Source of the DNA: Phycisphaerales bacterium
GTDB taxonomy: Bacteria; Planctomycetota; Phycisphaerae; Tepidisphaerales; Tepidisphaeraceae
Reading direction: 5' to 3'
NCBI GenBank assembly: GCA_028288905.1
Contig: JAQGHJ010000467.1
Span: 1 to 6,289, forward strand
Length of the DNA stretch: 6,289 nt
Made by a program: the position numbers and the translations under genes. The stretch's first letter is position 1, and every line of letters starts with the position of its first letter. The notes beneath the pieces were generated by a model. The model was not told where the DNA came from. It worked only from the letters and a program-made list of their open reading frames with translations, and did not search any database. Below are positions 1 through 6,106 of the stretch, piece after piece.

Positions 1-194
1 TACGGGCTCGCGAACGGCATCGCCGGGTAGGTCGTGTCGGGGCCGGTCGCGCCGTGGCACGTGCGGCCGCACGTCCGGCCCGAGTTGCCCGGCCACTGCC
101 GCGGGCGCGAGTGGGACTTGACGGGGAACGTGAGCGGCGTCTGCCCGAATGCGGCGGACCCGTGTAAGTGGGGGCCGATGGGCCGCTCGCTCAC
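1..194 (-). CDS. Possible partial gene, 5' part only, running off the left edge; function unknown
   Basis: Reading leftward on the minus strand from a GTG at 194, the frame stays open for about 64 codons to the window edge, and nearly every third base is G or C. Upstream of the GTG the same frame continues, but third positions become mixed (A and T appear often), which suggests coding starts near here. The peptide contains many Thr, Pro, Gly and Arg residues and, at about residues 44-49, the string CGRTCHGATGP. This looks like a cytochrome-c haem site with three residues between the cysteines instead of two. I do not recognise the family. No good Shine-Dalgarno sequence precedes the GTG. A plus-strand frame over the same bases (34 to about 200) shares the wobble position and so shows equal G/C bias, meaning the strand choice is not secure. 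The minus frame is preferred because it continues to the edge and its peptide is less arginine-rich. Confidence 0.3.
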   Translation of the reverse strand, partial: MSERPIGPHLHGSAAFGQTPLTFPVKSHSRPRQWPGNSGRTCGRTCHGATGPDTTYPAMPFASP

Positions 195-590
195 CCGGGC
201 GTGCCGGCGGCCGGGTGGCGGCTGTTGTGCGTCCGGACATTCGGGCTGTGGGCGGCGACGGCCCGCACGGGCCGGGCTACCGGGTTCGTCGACGGCCGCG
301 GCGTCCGGTCCCGGGCCGCGTCCTGGGGCGGCATGCGGTGGGTCGACAACCGGCCCCGAGTCGAGGCGGATCGCGAGGTTCCGGCCGCCGTAACGCCGTG
401 CCTTTCCGGCAGTCGGATGATTCGGCCCTTTCGTCAGGCGACAGGCTATTTGCGAATCGGCCTTCGGGCGTTGGACGGGTCACTCGTCGCGGTCAACCGC
501 TCCCGCGTCCGCCCCGCCGCTCGCCGAAGCACGTTTTCGACCGCATCGAGTCGCCGTCTACGTCGGCCCTCGGCGCTCCCGTCATTCCCC
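195..590. other. Intergenic stretch with no supported gene
   Basis: Reading frames exist on both strands here, but their products are rich in Arg, Pro, Ser and Ala with irregular third positions, and none shows a recognisable motif or a ribosome site. Base composition drops towards more A+T between about 370 and 560, as expected for spacer DNA. A short inverted pair, GATTCG at 419-424 and CGAATC at 453-458, with a 28-base gap, is the only structure noticed and is too weak to name. A promoter for the left-edge gene, if that gene is real, should lie in this stretch, but I cannot point to a convincing -35/-10 pair. Confidence 0.5.
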
Positions 591-628
591 CGGCCGCGGT
601 CGACGCACGCCCCGGTCGTCGACGGCCG
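591..628 (-). terminator. Stem-loop just after xfp, possible transcription terminator without a U-tract
   Basis: Three bases past the xfp stop codon, the arm at 618-628 (GTCGACGGCCG) pairs with the arm at 591-604 (CGGCCGCGGTCGAC). This gives six plus five G/C-rich pairs, with a three-base bulge in the 591-604 arm and a 13-base loop. In the direction of xfp transcription the stem is followed by a G-run and then AATG, not by a run of T. It may therefore be a 3'-end stabilising or Rho-assisted structure instead of a classical intrinsic terminator. Position right after the last gene of the operon is the main support. The GTCGAC core is itself palindromic, so chance pairing is possible. Confidence 0.4.
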
Positions 629-631
629 CCC

Positions 632-3010
632 CTAGGCCGTCACGCCGGTGCCCGCAGTCCACTTCCAGTCGCGGATCTCCGGCATGTCCTCGCCGTACGC
701 GTTGATGTACTCGTGGTGCTCCAGCAGCTTGTCCCGCAGCGCCTGCTTCATGTACGCGGCCCGCGCCCCCAACTGCGGCAGGCGGTCGACGACATCCTGT
801 GCCAGGTTGAACCGGTCCAGTTCGTTCAGCACGGCCATGTCGAACGGCGTCGTGATCGTCCCCTCCTCCTTGTAGCCTCGGACGTGCAGGTTGCGGTGGT
901 TCGTCCGGCGGTACGTCAGGCGGTGGATCAGCCACGGGTAGCCGTGGTAGGCGAAGATCACCGGCTTGTCCTTCGTGAACAGCACGTCGAAGTCGGCGTC
1001 GGGCAGCCCGTGCGGGTGCTCCCGGGCCGGCTGCAGCCGCATCAGGTCGACAACGTTGACCACGCGGATCCTCAGCTCCGGCAGCTGCGCCCGCAGGATG
1101 CTGACGGAGGCCAGCACCTCCAGCGTCGGCACGTCGCCGGCGCAGGCCATCACCACGTCCGGCTCGTGCCCCCGGTCGTTGCTCGCCCACTCCCAGATGC
1201 CGATGCCGGCGCTGCAGTGCATCGCGGCCGCCTCCATCCCCAGCCACTGCGGCGCGGGGTGCTTGCCGGCCACGACGATGTTCACGTAGTGCCGGCTGCG
1301 GAGGCAGTGGTCCATCACCGACAGCAGGCAGTTGGCGTCCGGCGGCAGGTAGACGCGGACGACCTCGGCCTTTTTGTTCACCGCGTGGTCGATGAACCCG
1401 GGGTCCTGGTGGGTGAACCCGTTGTTGTCCTGCCGCCAGACGTGGCTGGCGAGCAGGTAGTTGAGCGACGCGATCTTGTGCCGCCACGGGAGCTTGAGCG
1501 TGACCTTCAGCCACTTCGCGTGCTGGTTGAACATCGAGTCCACGATGTGGACGAACGCCTCGTAGGTGTTGAACAGGCCGTGGCGGCCGGTGAGCAGGTA
1601 CCCCTCGAGCCAGCCCTGGCACTGGTGCTCGCTCAGCATCTCGACGACGCGGCCGTCGGCGGCGAGGAACTCGTCGCCCTCCTCGGTCCGGGCGCTCCAC
1701 TGGCGACCGGTGGCTTCGAACACGCGACCGAGCCGGTTCGAGACCGTCTCGTCGGGGCCGAACAGGCGGAAGTTGCGGCGGTCGTCGTTCAGCTTGATCA
1801 CGTCGCGGAGGAACCCGCCGAGCACGCCGGTGTCGGCCGCCTCGACCGCGCCGGGCGCGGGCACGGCGACGGCGTAGTCCTTGAAGTTCGGCAGCCGCAG
1901 ATTGCGGAGCAGCCGGCCGCCGTTCGCGTGGGGGTTCGCCCCCATCCGCCGGTCGCCGGCGGGCGCCAGTCCGGCGAGGTCGGTCCGGAACGTCCCGCCC
2001 TCGTCGAACAGTTCCTCGGGCCGGTAGCTCCTCAGCCACGACTCGAGCTGGCGGAGGTGCTCCGGGTTGTTCCGCGGGTCGGACAGCGGGACCTGGTGCG
2101 CGCGGAAGGTGCCTTCGACCGGCAGGCCGTCGACGACCTTCGGGCCCGTCCAGCCCTTGGGCGACCGCAGGACGATCATCGGCCAGCGCGGCCGGGCCGT
2201 GACGCCGCGGTCTCTGGCGTCGCCCTGGATCTGCCGGATCCGCCCGACGACGGCGTCGAGCGTCCCGGCCATGAGCCGGTGCATCGCCTCGGGGTCGTCC
2301 CCCTCGACGAAGAACGGCTCCCAGCCGTAGCCCCGCATGAGCTGTTCGAGCTCCTCGCGCGGGATGCGGGCCAGCACGGTCGGGTTGGCGATCTTGTAGC
2401 CGTTGAGGTGGAGGATCGGCAGCACCGCGCCGTCGGTGGCGGCGTTGGCGAACTTGTTGGAGTGCCATGCCGTGGCCAGCGGCCCGGTCTCGGCCTCGCC
2501 GTCGCCGATGACGCAGGCGACGACGAGCCGCGGGTTGTCGAACGCCGCGCCGAACGCGTGGCTGAGCGAGTAGCCGAGCTCGCCGCCCTCGTGGATCGAC
2601 CCGGGCGTTTCCGGGGACACGTGGCTCGGGATGCCGCCGGGAAAGGAGAACTGCTTGAACAGCTTCTTGAGCCCGGCGAGGTCCCGGGTGACGCCCGGGT
2701 AGACCTCGCTGTAGGTGCCCTCCAGGTAGACGTTCGCGACGGCGGCCGGCCCGCCGTGGCCGGGGCCCGAGAGGTAGATCATGTCCAGGTCGTACGCCCT
2801 GATGGCGCGGTTGAGGTGGGCGTAGACGAAGTTCTGGCCCGGGGTGGTCCCCCAGTGGCCCAGCAGCCGACCCTTCACGTGCTCCGGCCTCAGCGGCTCG
2901 CGGAGCAGCGGGTTGTCGTAGAGGTAGATCTGCCCCACGGAGAGGTAGTTGGCGGCCCGCCAGTAGGCGTCGATCTTCCCGAGCAGGTCGGGGGTCAGCG
3001 TCTGGTTCAT
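632..3010 (-). CDS. xfp: Phosphoketolase (xylulose-5-phosphate/fructose-6-phosphate phosphoketolase)
   Basis: Thiamine-diphosphate enzyme of the cytoplasm that cleaves xylulose-5-P, and usually also fructose-6-P, with inorganic phosphate to acetyl-phosphate plus glyceraldehyde-3-P or erythrose-4-P. The product is 792 residues, the normal length for the family. The three family regions are all present: N-terminal cofactor domain (about 5-375), middle domain (about 390-570) and C-terminal domain (about 590-790). Visible hallmarks are GHWGT (51-55), SGPGHGG (81-87), the signature EGGELGY (141-147) preceded by His140, the cofactor/Mg motif GDGEAETG (169-176) with LNG at 202-204, [18 protein letters not shown] (461-478) with Glu469 as the likely cofactor-activating glutamate, and HQDPGF (534-539). 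No key segment is missing. The ATG at 3010 follows a GAGGA four bases upstream, and the stop is TAG. It lies 39 bp downstream of ackA on the same strand, so the pair is very probably co-transcribed. Sequence alone does not settle the preference between the two substrates. Confidence 0.97.
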   Translation of the reverse strand: MNQTLTPDLLGKIDAYWRAANYLSVGQIYLYDNPLLREPLRPEHVKGRLLGHWGTTPGQNFVYAHLNRAIRAYDLDMIYLSGPGHGGPAAVANVYLEGTYSEVYPGVTRDLAGLKKLFKQFSFPGGIPSHVSPETPGSIHEGGELGYSLSHAFGAAFDNPRLVVACVIGDGEAETGPLATAWHSNKFANAATDGAVLPILHLNGYKIANPTVLARIPREELEQLMRGYGWEPFFVEGDDPEAMHRLMAGTLDAVVGRIRQIQGDARDRGVTARPRWPMIVLRSPKGWTGPKVVDGLPVEGTFRAHQVPLSDPRNNPEHLRQLESWLRSYRPEELFDEGGTFRTDLAGLAPAGDRRMGANPHANGGRLLRNLRLPNFKDYAVAVPAPGAVEAADTGVLGGFLRDVIKLNDDRRNFRLFGPDETVSNRLGRVFEATGRQWSARTEEGDEFLAADGRVVEMLSEHQCQGWLEGYLLTGRHGLFNTYEAFVHIVDSMFNQHAKWLKVTLKLPWRHKIASLNYLLASHVWRQDNNGFTHQDPGFIDHAVNKKAEVVRVYLPPDANCLLSVMDHCLRSRHYVNIVVAGKHPAPQWLGMEAAAMHCSAGIGIWEWASNDRGHEPDVVMACAGDVPTLEVLASVSILRAQLPELRIRVVNVVDLMRLQPAREHPHGLPDADFDVLFTKDKPVIFAYHGYPWLIHRLTYRRTNHRNLHVRGYKEEGTITTPFDMAVLNELDRFNLAQDVVDRLPQLGARAAYMKQALRDKLLEHHEYINAYGEDMPEIRDWKWTAGTGVTA

Positions 3011-3014
3011 GCTT

Positions 3015-3019
3015 TCCTC
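3015..3019 (-). promoter_or_regulatory. Ribosome binding site of xfp
   Basis: GAGGA on the minus strand, four bases before the xfp ATG, in the 39-bp gap after the ackA stop codon. It supports independent initiation of xfp within the shared transcript and confirms the chosen start. Confidence 0.7.
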
Positions 3020-3049
3020 GGTTGCGGGCGTAGCAGGGGGCGAGCGCGG

Positions 3050-4318
3050 TCAGGAGCCCGTCCTCCCGCCGTGGAGCCGGAACACCGTCCGCGCGATGAC
3101 GACCTCCTCGTCGGTCGGTATGACGCGCACGCCGACGCGGCTGTCGTCGGCGGAGATCACGGGGGCGGAGCCGCCGTTTCTTGCCCCGTCGAGCCGGACG
3201 CCGAGGAACCCCAGCCCCCGGCAGATCTCGTCGCGGACCTCGGGCGAGCGCTCGCCGATCCCGCCGGCGAACACGAGCGTGTCGAGCCCGCCGAGCGCGG
3301 CGGCGAACCCGCCGACGAACTTCCTCGCCTGGTAGCAGAACAGCTCCACCGCCTCCGCGGCCCGCACGTCGCCGCCGCGGCGGCCGACCAGGTCGCGCAT
3401 GTCCGAGCTCGTCCCCGAGACGCCGAGCAACCCGCACCGCTCGTTGATGAGGCGGTCCGCCTGCTCCGGCGTCAGCCCCTCCCGGCGCATCAGGTACGTC
3501 AGCAGCCCCGGGTCGAGGTCGCCCGGCCGCGTGCCCATGACGAGCCCGGCCGTCGGGGTGAACCCCATCGTAGTGTCGACCGGCCGGCCGCCGCGCACGG
3601 CGGCCATGCTCGCGCCGGAGCCCAGGTGCGCCAGGATCACCCTGCCCTCGGCCGCCCCCGGGCCGGCGGCCCGGCCCAGCTCCTCCATGAGGTAGGTGAA
3701 CGACAGGCCGTGGAACCCCATCCGCCGCACGCCCGCCTCGTCGTAGCGGCGCGGGATCGGCAACAGCCTGGCGACCCGCGGCAGGTCCCGGTGGAACGCC
3801 GTGTCGAAGCACGCGACCTGCGGCACGCCCGCGAAGCGCGCCCGGAAGGCGTCGAGCAGCGACAGCTCGCGCGGCAGGTGGGCGAGGTCGAGCGGCCGGG
3901 CGCGTCGCAGCTCCGCCAGCACGACGTCCGTCACGTCCTGGTGCTCGACCAAGCCCGGCCCGCCGTGGACGATGCGGTGGCCGACGCCGACGAGGGAAGC
4001 CCTGTCGACCCGCCCGTCCAGCCAGTCCCCGACGAGTTCGGCCGCCCGCCCGTGGTCGGAGACGTCGACCGGGCGACGCTCGACCCGCCCGTCCCCGTCG
4101 ACGCCGGTCGCGACGAGCGTCGCGTCCGGCGAGCCGATCCGCTCGACCAGGCCGGTCATCACGCGGGCCGGCGGGTCGCCGCGCGCGAACACGGCGAACT
4201 TGATGCTCGACGACCCGCCGTTCACGGTGACGACGTGCGCCGCGGGCTGCCCGCCCGCGGCGGGCGCGCCGTCCGTCGCCACACGAACGTCGGCGGTGTC
4301 GGGGCTGGACGGGGTCAT
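3050..4318 (-). CDS. ackA: Acetate kinase (acetate/propionate kinase family)
   Basis: Cytoplasmic kinase of the ASKHA fold that interconverts acetyl-phosphate + ADP and acetate + ATP. Here it is placed to harvest the acetyl-phosphate made by the phosphoketolase encoded next. Using the ATG at 4318 the protein is 422 residues (family about 400). Motifs, counted from that start: VNGGSSSIK phosphate loop (32-40), GHRIVHGG (113-120), FDTAFH (171-176), GFHGLSF (201-207), HLGSGAS (231-237), MGTRPGDLDP (261-270) with Arg264, SGTSSDMRD (301-309), GGIGERSP (352-359) with Glu356, and IPTDEE (400-405). Two points are odd. The usual HGTSH is HGLSF, losing the second histidine, and about 28 residues precede the first strand where most members start almost at once. 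A GTG at 4348 would add ten residues but lacks a ribosome site. The ATG at 4318 overlaps the upstream mgtA remnant stop as ATGA, which favours it. Stop TGA; xfp follows after 39 bp. Confidence 0.95.
   Translation of the reverse strand: MTPSSPDTADVRVATDGAPAAGGQPAAHVVTVNGGSSSIKFAVFARGDPPARVMTGLVERIGSPDATLVATGVDGDGRVERRPVDVSDHGRAAELVGDWLDGRVDRASLVGVGHRIVHGGPGLVEHQDVTDVVLAELRRARPLDLAHLPRELSLLDAFRARFAGVPQVACFDTAFHRDLPRVARLLPIPRRYDEAGVRRMGFHGLSFTYLMEELGRAAGPGAAEGRVILAHLGSGASMAAVRGGRPVDTTMGFTPTAGLVMGTRPGDLDPGLLTYLMRREGLTPEQADRLINERCGLLGVSGTSSDMRDLVGRRGGDVRAAEAVELFCYQARKFVGGFAAALGGLDTLVFAGGIGERSPEVRDEICRGLGFLGVRLDGARNGGSAPVISADDSRVGVRVIPTDEEVVIARTVFRLHGGRTGS
4315..4318 (-). promoter_or_regulatory. 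ATGA overlap joining the mgtA remnant to ackA
   Basis: On the minus strand the ackA ATG (4318-4316) shares two bases with the TGA (4317-4315) that ends the original mgtA frame. Such overlaps normally mean translational coupling by re-initiation. Because the mgtA frame now shifts upstream, ribosomes that enter from the GTG at 4880 would end at 4365 instead, about 50 bases short of this point. The coupling is therefore probably weakened. Confidence 0.65.
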
Positions 4319-4904
4319 CCTGCGAACCACTTTCGTCGTAGCGGCCACACCTTCGTCGCCCGCGTCACGCCAGCGTAGCAGAGCGAGGCGGCCGACAGTA
4401 CCGGCCAGTACAGCGGCCGCGAAACGAACCCGAGCGCCGGTGCCAGCGGCGAGAGCCGGAGCCGGAGGCCGATCCCGAGGATCGCCAGCGAGGGGTCACG
4501 AGCGGCCAGCTCCGCCGGCTCCGGAGGAAGTGGGTCCGGTTCGCGCGGATCACGTGGGCGGTCGGTGTCTGAGTCACGAGCGACTTGACGAACCACTTGG
4601 TCTGGAACGGCGCGGCGTGGCCGGGGCCGCCGGCCCAGCAACTGAAGACCCACGGGAGGAGGGCGAAGGTCGCGTAGTCGAAGACCGAGCTGATCGGCCC
4701 GACGCAGAAGTTGAACCGGCGGATCTCGTCGACGTCCATGGGCCGCGGCTGGGCGACCTGCTCCTTGTCGACGGGGCCGGAGGGAATCGGGACCCGCGAG
4801 AAGTCGTAGAGCAGGTCGTTCGCGACCACCTGGATCGGGGCCGTCGGCACGAACGGCAGGAATGCGCTCGCGCCCGGCACGTCGAAGCTGTCCCCGAAGT
4901 TGCG
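4315..4904 (-). pseudogene. mgtA: C-terminal remnant of a magnesium-translocating P-type ATPase, truncated and frameshifted
   Basis: The minus strand encodes about 195 residues that line up with the last fifth of MgtA/MgtB-type Mg2+-importing P-type ATPases (about 900 residues). Landmarks are NFGDSFDVPGASAFLPF (from 4901), the loop NDLLYDFSRVPIP, a PRPMDVDEIRRF stretch, GPISSVFDYATFAL, FQTKWFVKSLVTQT and HVIRANRTHFLRSRRSWPL. The frame then breaks. The last part, LAILGIGL through SPLAPALGF to the terminus WFAG, lies in another frame. A one-base loss in the G-run at 4491-4495 explains the switch. Before the NFG segment comes CGC and then an in-frame TGA (4907-4905), so the N-terminal domains with the phosphorylation (DKTG) and nucleotide-binding sites are absent. 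Arg residues inside the final membrane helix (RLRL) and Pro/Thr replacements in others fit decay. The stop overlaps the ackA start. A sequencing error could explain the frameshift, but not the truncation. Confidence 0.85.
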
Positions 4905-4929
4905 TCACCCTGATCGAGGCCCGACGGGT

Positions 4930-4935
4930 TACAAT
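4930..4935 (+). promoter_or_regulatory. Candidate -10 element (TACAAT) for the phosphatase gene
   Basis: TACAAT is the only clearly A+T-rich hexamer in the gap between the mgtA remnant and the divergent phosphatase gene, about 95 bases before the phosphatase start. No convincing -35 hexamer sits 16-18 bases upstream. The reverse complement (ATTGTA) could equally serve the leftward operon, so direction is uncertain. Confidence 0.25.
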
Positions 4936-4994
4936 AGCCAGCCGCGCGTGCGGGCCGTGTGCAGCAGGCACCCCCTTCGCGGTAAAAGTCCGAC

Positions 4995-5017
4995 GCCGGC
5001 GTGGAGGGGTGGCCGGC
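4995..5017 (+). repeat. Inverted repeat in the phosphatase leader
   Basis: GCCGGC at 4995-5000 and again at 5012-5017 can pair as a six-base G/C stem with an 11-base purine-rich loop holding GGAGG. It ends three bases before the GAGGAG ribosome site, so it could affect translation of the phosphatase. Each arm is itself palindromic, and such pairs are common by chance at this G+C content. Confidence 0.3.
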
Positions 5018-5020
5018 ATA

Positions 5021-5026
5021 GAGGAG
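5021..5026 (+). promoter_or_regulatory. Ribosome binding site of the phosphatase gene
   Basis: GAGGAG precedes two in-frame ATG codons, two bases before the one at 5029 and eleven before the one at 5038. Neither spacing is ideal, so the start could be either. The protein differs by only three residues. Confidence 0.5.
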
Positions 5027-5028
5027 AC

Positions 5029-5637
5029 ATGCCGACGATGGCCTCGTCCGACGACGACCGTGCCCCGCGGCTGTTCCTCGTCCGCCACGGCGACACCGAG
5101 TGGGCAGACGCGGGCCGGCACACGGGCTTGACCGACGTGCCGCTGAGCGCGGGCGGCGAGGCCCGCGCCCGCGCGTTGGCTGGACGACTCGCTGGCGAGA
5201 CCTTCGCCCGGGTGTTTACGAGCCCGCTCGCCCGCGCTCGGCGTACCTGCGAGCTCTGCGGCTGCGCCGGCCGTGCCGAAGTGAACGCGGACCTCGTCGA
5301 GTGGGACTACGGTTCTTACGAGGGGCGTACGAGCGGCCAGATCCGGCACGAGCGGCCGGACTGGGAACTCTTTCGTGACGGCGCGCCGGGCGGGGAGTCG
5401 CCCGACCTCGTCGCCGCCCGGGCGGATCGGTTTCTGGACGTCGCGCGGTGGGTTGAGGGGGACGTCGTCGCCTTCTCCAGCGGCCATTTCATCCGGGTGC
5501 TGGCCGCCCGGTGGCTGGCCCTCCCGCCCTCGGACGCGACCTTTTTCTATACGGCTACCGCGAGCGTGGGCATCCTGGGCTACGAACACGGGCGGGCGGA
5601 TCGCGTCATCCTCCTGTGGAACGACACGCGACCGTGA
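5029..5637 (+). CDS. Histidine phosphatase superfamily protein, SHB17-like (possible sedoheptulose-1,7-bisphosphatase)
   Basis: Cytoplasmic phosphatase of the phosphoglycerate-mutase-like branch, 202 residues from the ATG at 5029. The catalytic set is visible: FLVRHGDTEW (16-25) with Arg19 and the phospho-accepting His20, TSPLARARRT (64-73) with Arg69, Glu91 in VEWDYGSYEG (90-99) as likely proton donor, and His153 in SSGHFIR (150-156). The strings GRHTGLTDVPLS (29-40), EWDYGSYEG and FRDGAPGGES (115-124) resemble the yeast sedoheptulose-1,7-bisphosphatase SHB17 group more than classical phosphoglycerate mutases. The substrate remains inference, since other sugar phosphates are possible. There is no signal peptide or membrane segment. 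In-frame start codons exist as far up as 4900, but they lack a ribosome site and would lie before the candidate -10 element, so 5029 (or the ATG at 5038) is preferred. The gene is divergent from the ackA-xfp operon. Its 3' end overlaps, tail to tail, an uncertain minus-strand frame. Confidence 0.88.
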   Translation: MPTMASSDDDRAPRLFLVRHGDTEWADAGRHTGLTDVPLSAGGEARARALAGRLAGETFARVFTSPLARARRTCELCGCAGRAEVNADLVEWDYGSYEGRTSGQIRHERPDWELFRDGAPGGESPDLVAARADRFLDVARWVEGDVVAFSSGHFIRVLAARWLALPPSDATFFYTATASVGILGYEHGRADRVILLWNDTRP

Positions 5638-6011
5638 AACGGGCCGACGCGACGCCCACCGGGTCCGCGACCGGCTGGGCGGGCGGCAGTCACCGGGCTG
5701 GCCGGGTCGGCCGGGCGGGTCGCCGCCGCCGCGCCCGAACGGGTCGCCGGCAGCACCGGCTGCCACCCTCCGCTACCGACGCCGAACCGCGTCACCGTGA
5801 CCGCCCCGAGCGCGTCGAACGCGGGCACGCCCGGCTCGAAGAGCGGGGCGGGCAGCAGGTACCCCAGCGGCGGCCGGCCGGCGGGCAGGACCTTCAGCCG
5901 GGACCGGCCCGCGTCCCGGGACAGCGTCAGCCGGACCGCGGTCGGCCCGGCGTACCCGACCCGAACGTCCCACCGGGCCCGGTTCGTGCCCCGCCACATC
6001 AGCTCGTACAC
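5580..6011 (-). CDS. Hypothetical protein, doubtful; no family recognised
   Basis: A minus-strand frame of 143 codons starts at a GTG (6011), with an ATG four codons later (5999), and has an in-frame TAG shortly upstream (6026-6024). Roughly its first 85-90 residues have consistent G/C third positions and a protein-like mix of residues, including Trp, Tyr and Phe with alternating hydrophobic and polar residues suggestive of beta strands (for example RWDVRVGYAGPTAVRLTLSR near the start). After about residue 95 it becomes Ala/Pro/Arg-rich, and its last 19 codons lie antisense to the end of the phosphatase gene. The true end is therefore probably earlier and may have been lost by a frameshift. 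The only ribosome-site hint is a weak GAG four bases before the ATG at 5999. It may be a gene fragment. I do not assign a function. Confidence 0.35.
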   Translation of the reverse strand: MYELMWRGTNRARWDVRVGYAGPTAVRLTLSRDAGRSRLKVLPAGRPPLGYLLPAPLFEPGVPAFDALGAVTVTRFGVGSGGWQPVLPATRSGAAAATRPADPASPVTAARPAGRGPGGRRVGPFHGRVSFHRRMTRSARPCS

Positions 6012-6106
6012 TGTTACCGGGTGCTACATCCGCGGCCGCGGAACGGGTCGTTCGGTCCGTGGGGGGCAACTTGGGGAGGACGGGCGGGTCGCCCGCCGCC
6101 TCGTTC

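Noticed and set aside
286..629. A 14-base direct repeat at 286-299 and 616-629
   Set aside because: At this G+C content a 14-base match within 6 kb is close to chance expectation, and nothing flanked by it looks like a mobile element.
168..635. A plus-strand frame of 155 codons in the left spacer
   Set aside because: Third positions are irregular after about 370, there is no ribosome site or motif, and it runs into the end of the convergent xfp gene.
582..3812. A minus-strand open frame of 1076 codons overlapping xfp and part of ackA in another phase
   Set aside because: Arg/Pro/Gly-rich shadow of xfp and ackA, with no ribosome site or family motif.
149..4378. A plus-strand open frame of 1409 codons antisense to both xfp and ackA
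   Set aside because: Its product is a monotonous Arg/Val/Ala/Asp/Gln/His-rich string with no motif. It is what the opposite strand of G/C-third-position genes gives, since stop codons are rare there. The minus-strand genes have full family motifs.
3801..4913. A plus-strand frame of 370 codons across ackA and the mgtA remnant
   Set aside because: Ser/Thr/Arg/Pro-rich antisense shadow. The minus strand carries recognisable AckA and MgtA motifs over the same bases.
4500..5766. A long minus-strand frame antisense to the phosphatase gene and continuing into mgtA
   Set aside because: Only its last 58 or so residues (4315-4491) match MgtA. The rest is out of phase with mgtA or antisense to the phosphatase and shows no protein-like pattern.
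6083..6097. Hairpin GGCGGG-TCG-CCCGCC near the right edge
   Set aside because: Six-base stem with no T-run on either side and no gene ending next to it. Such structures are frequent in sequence this rich in G+C.
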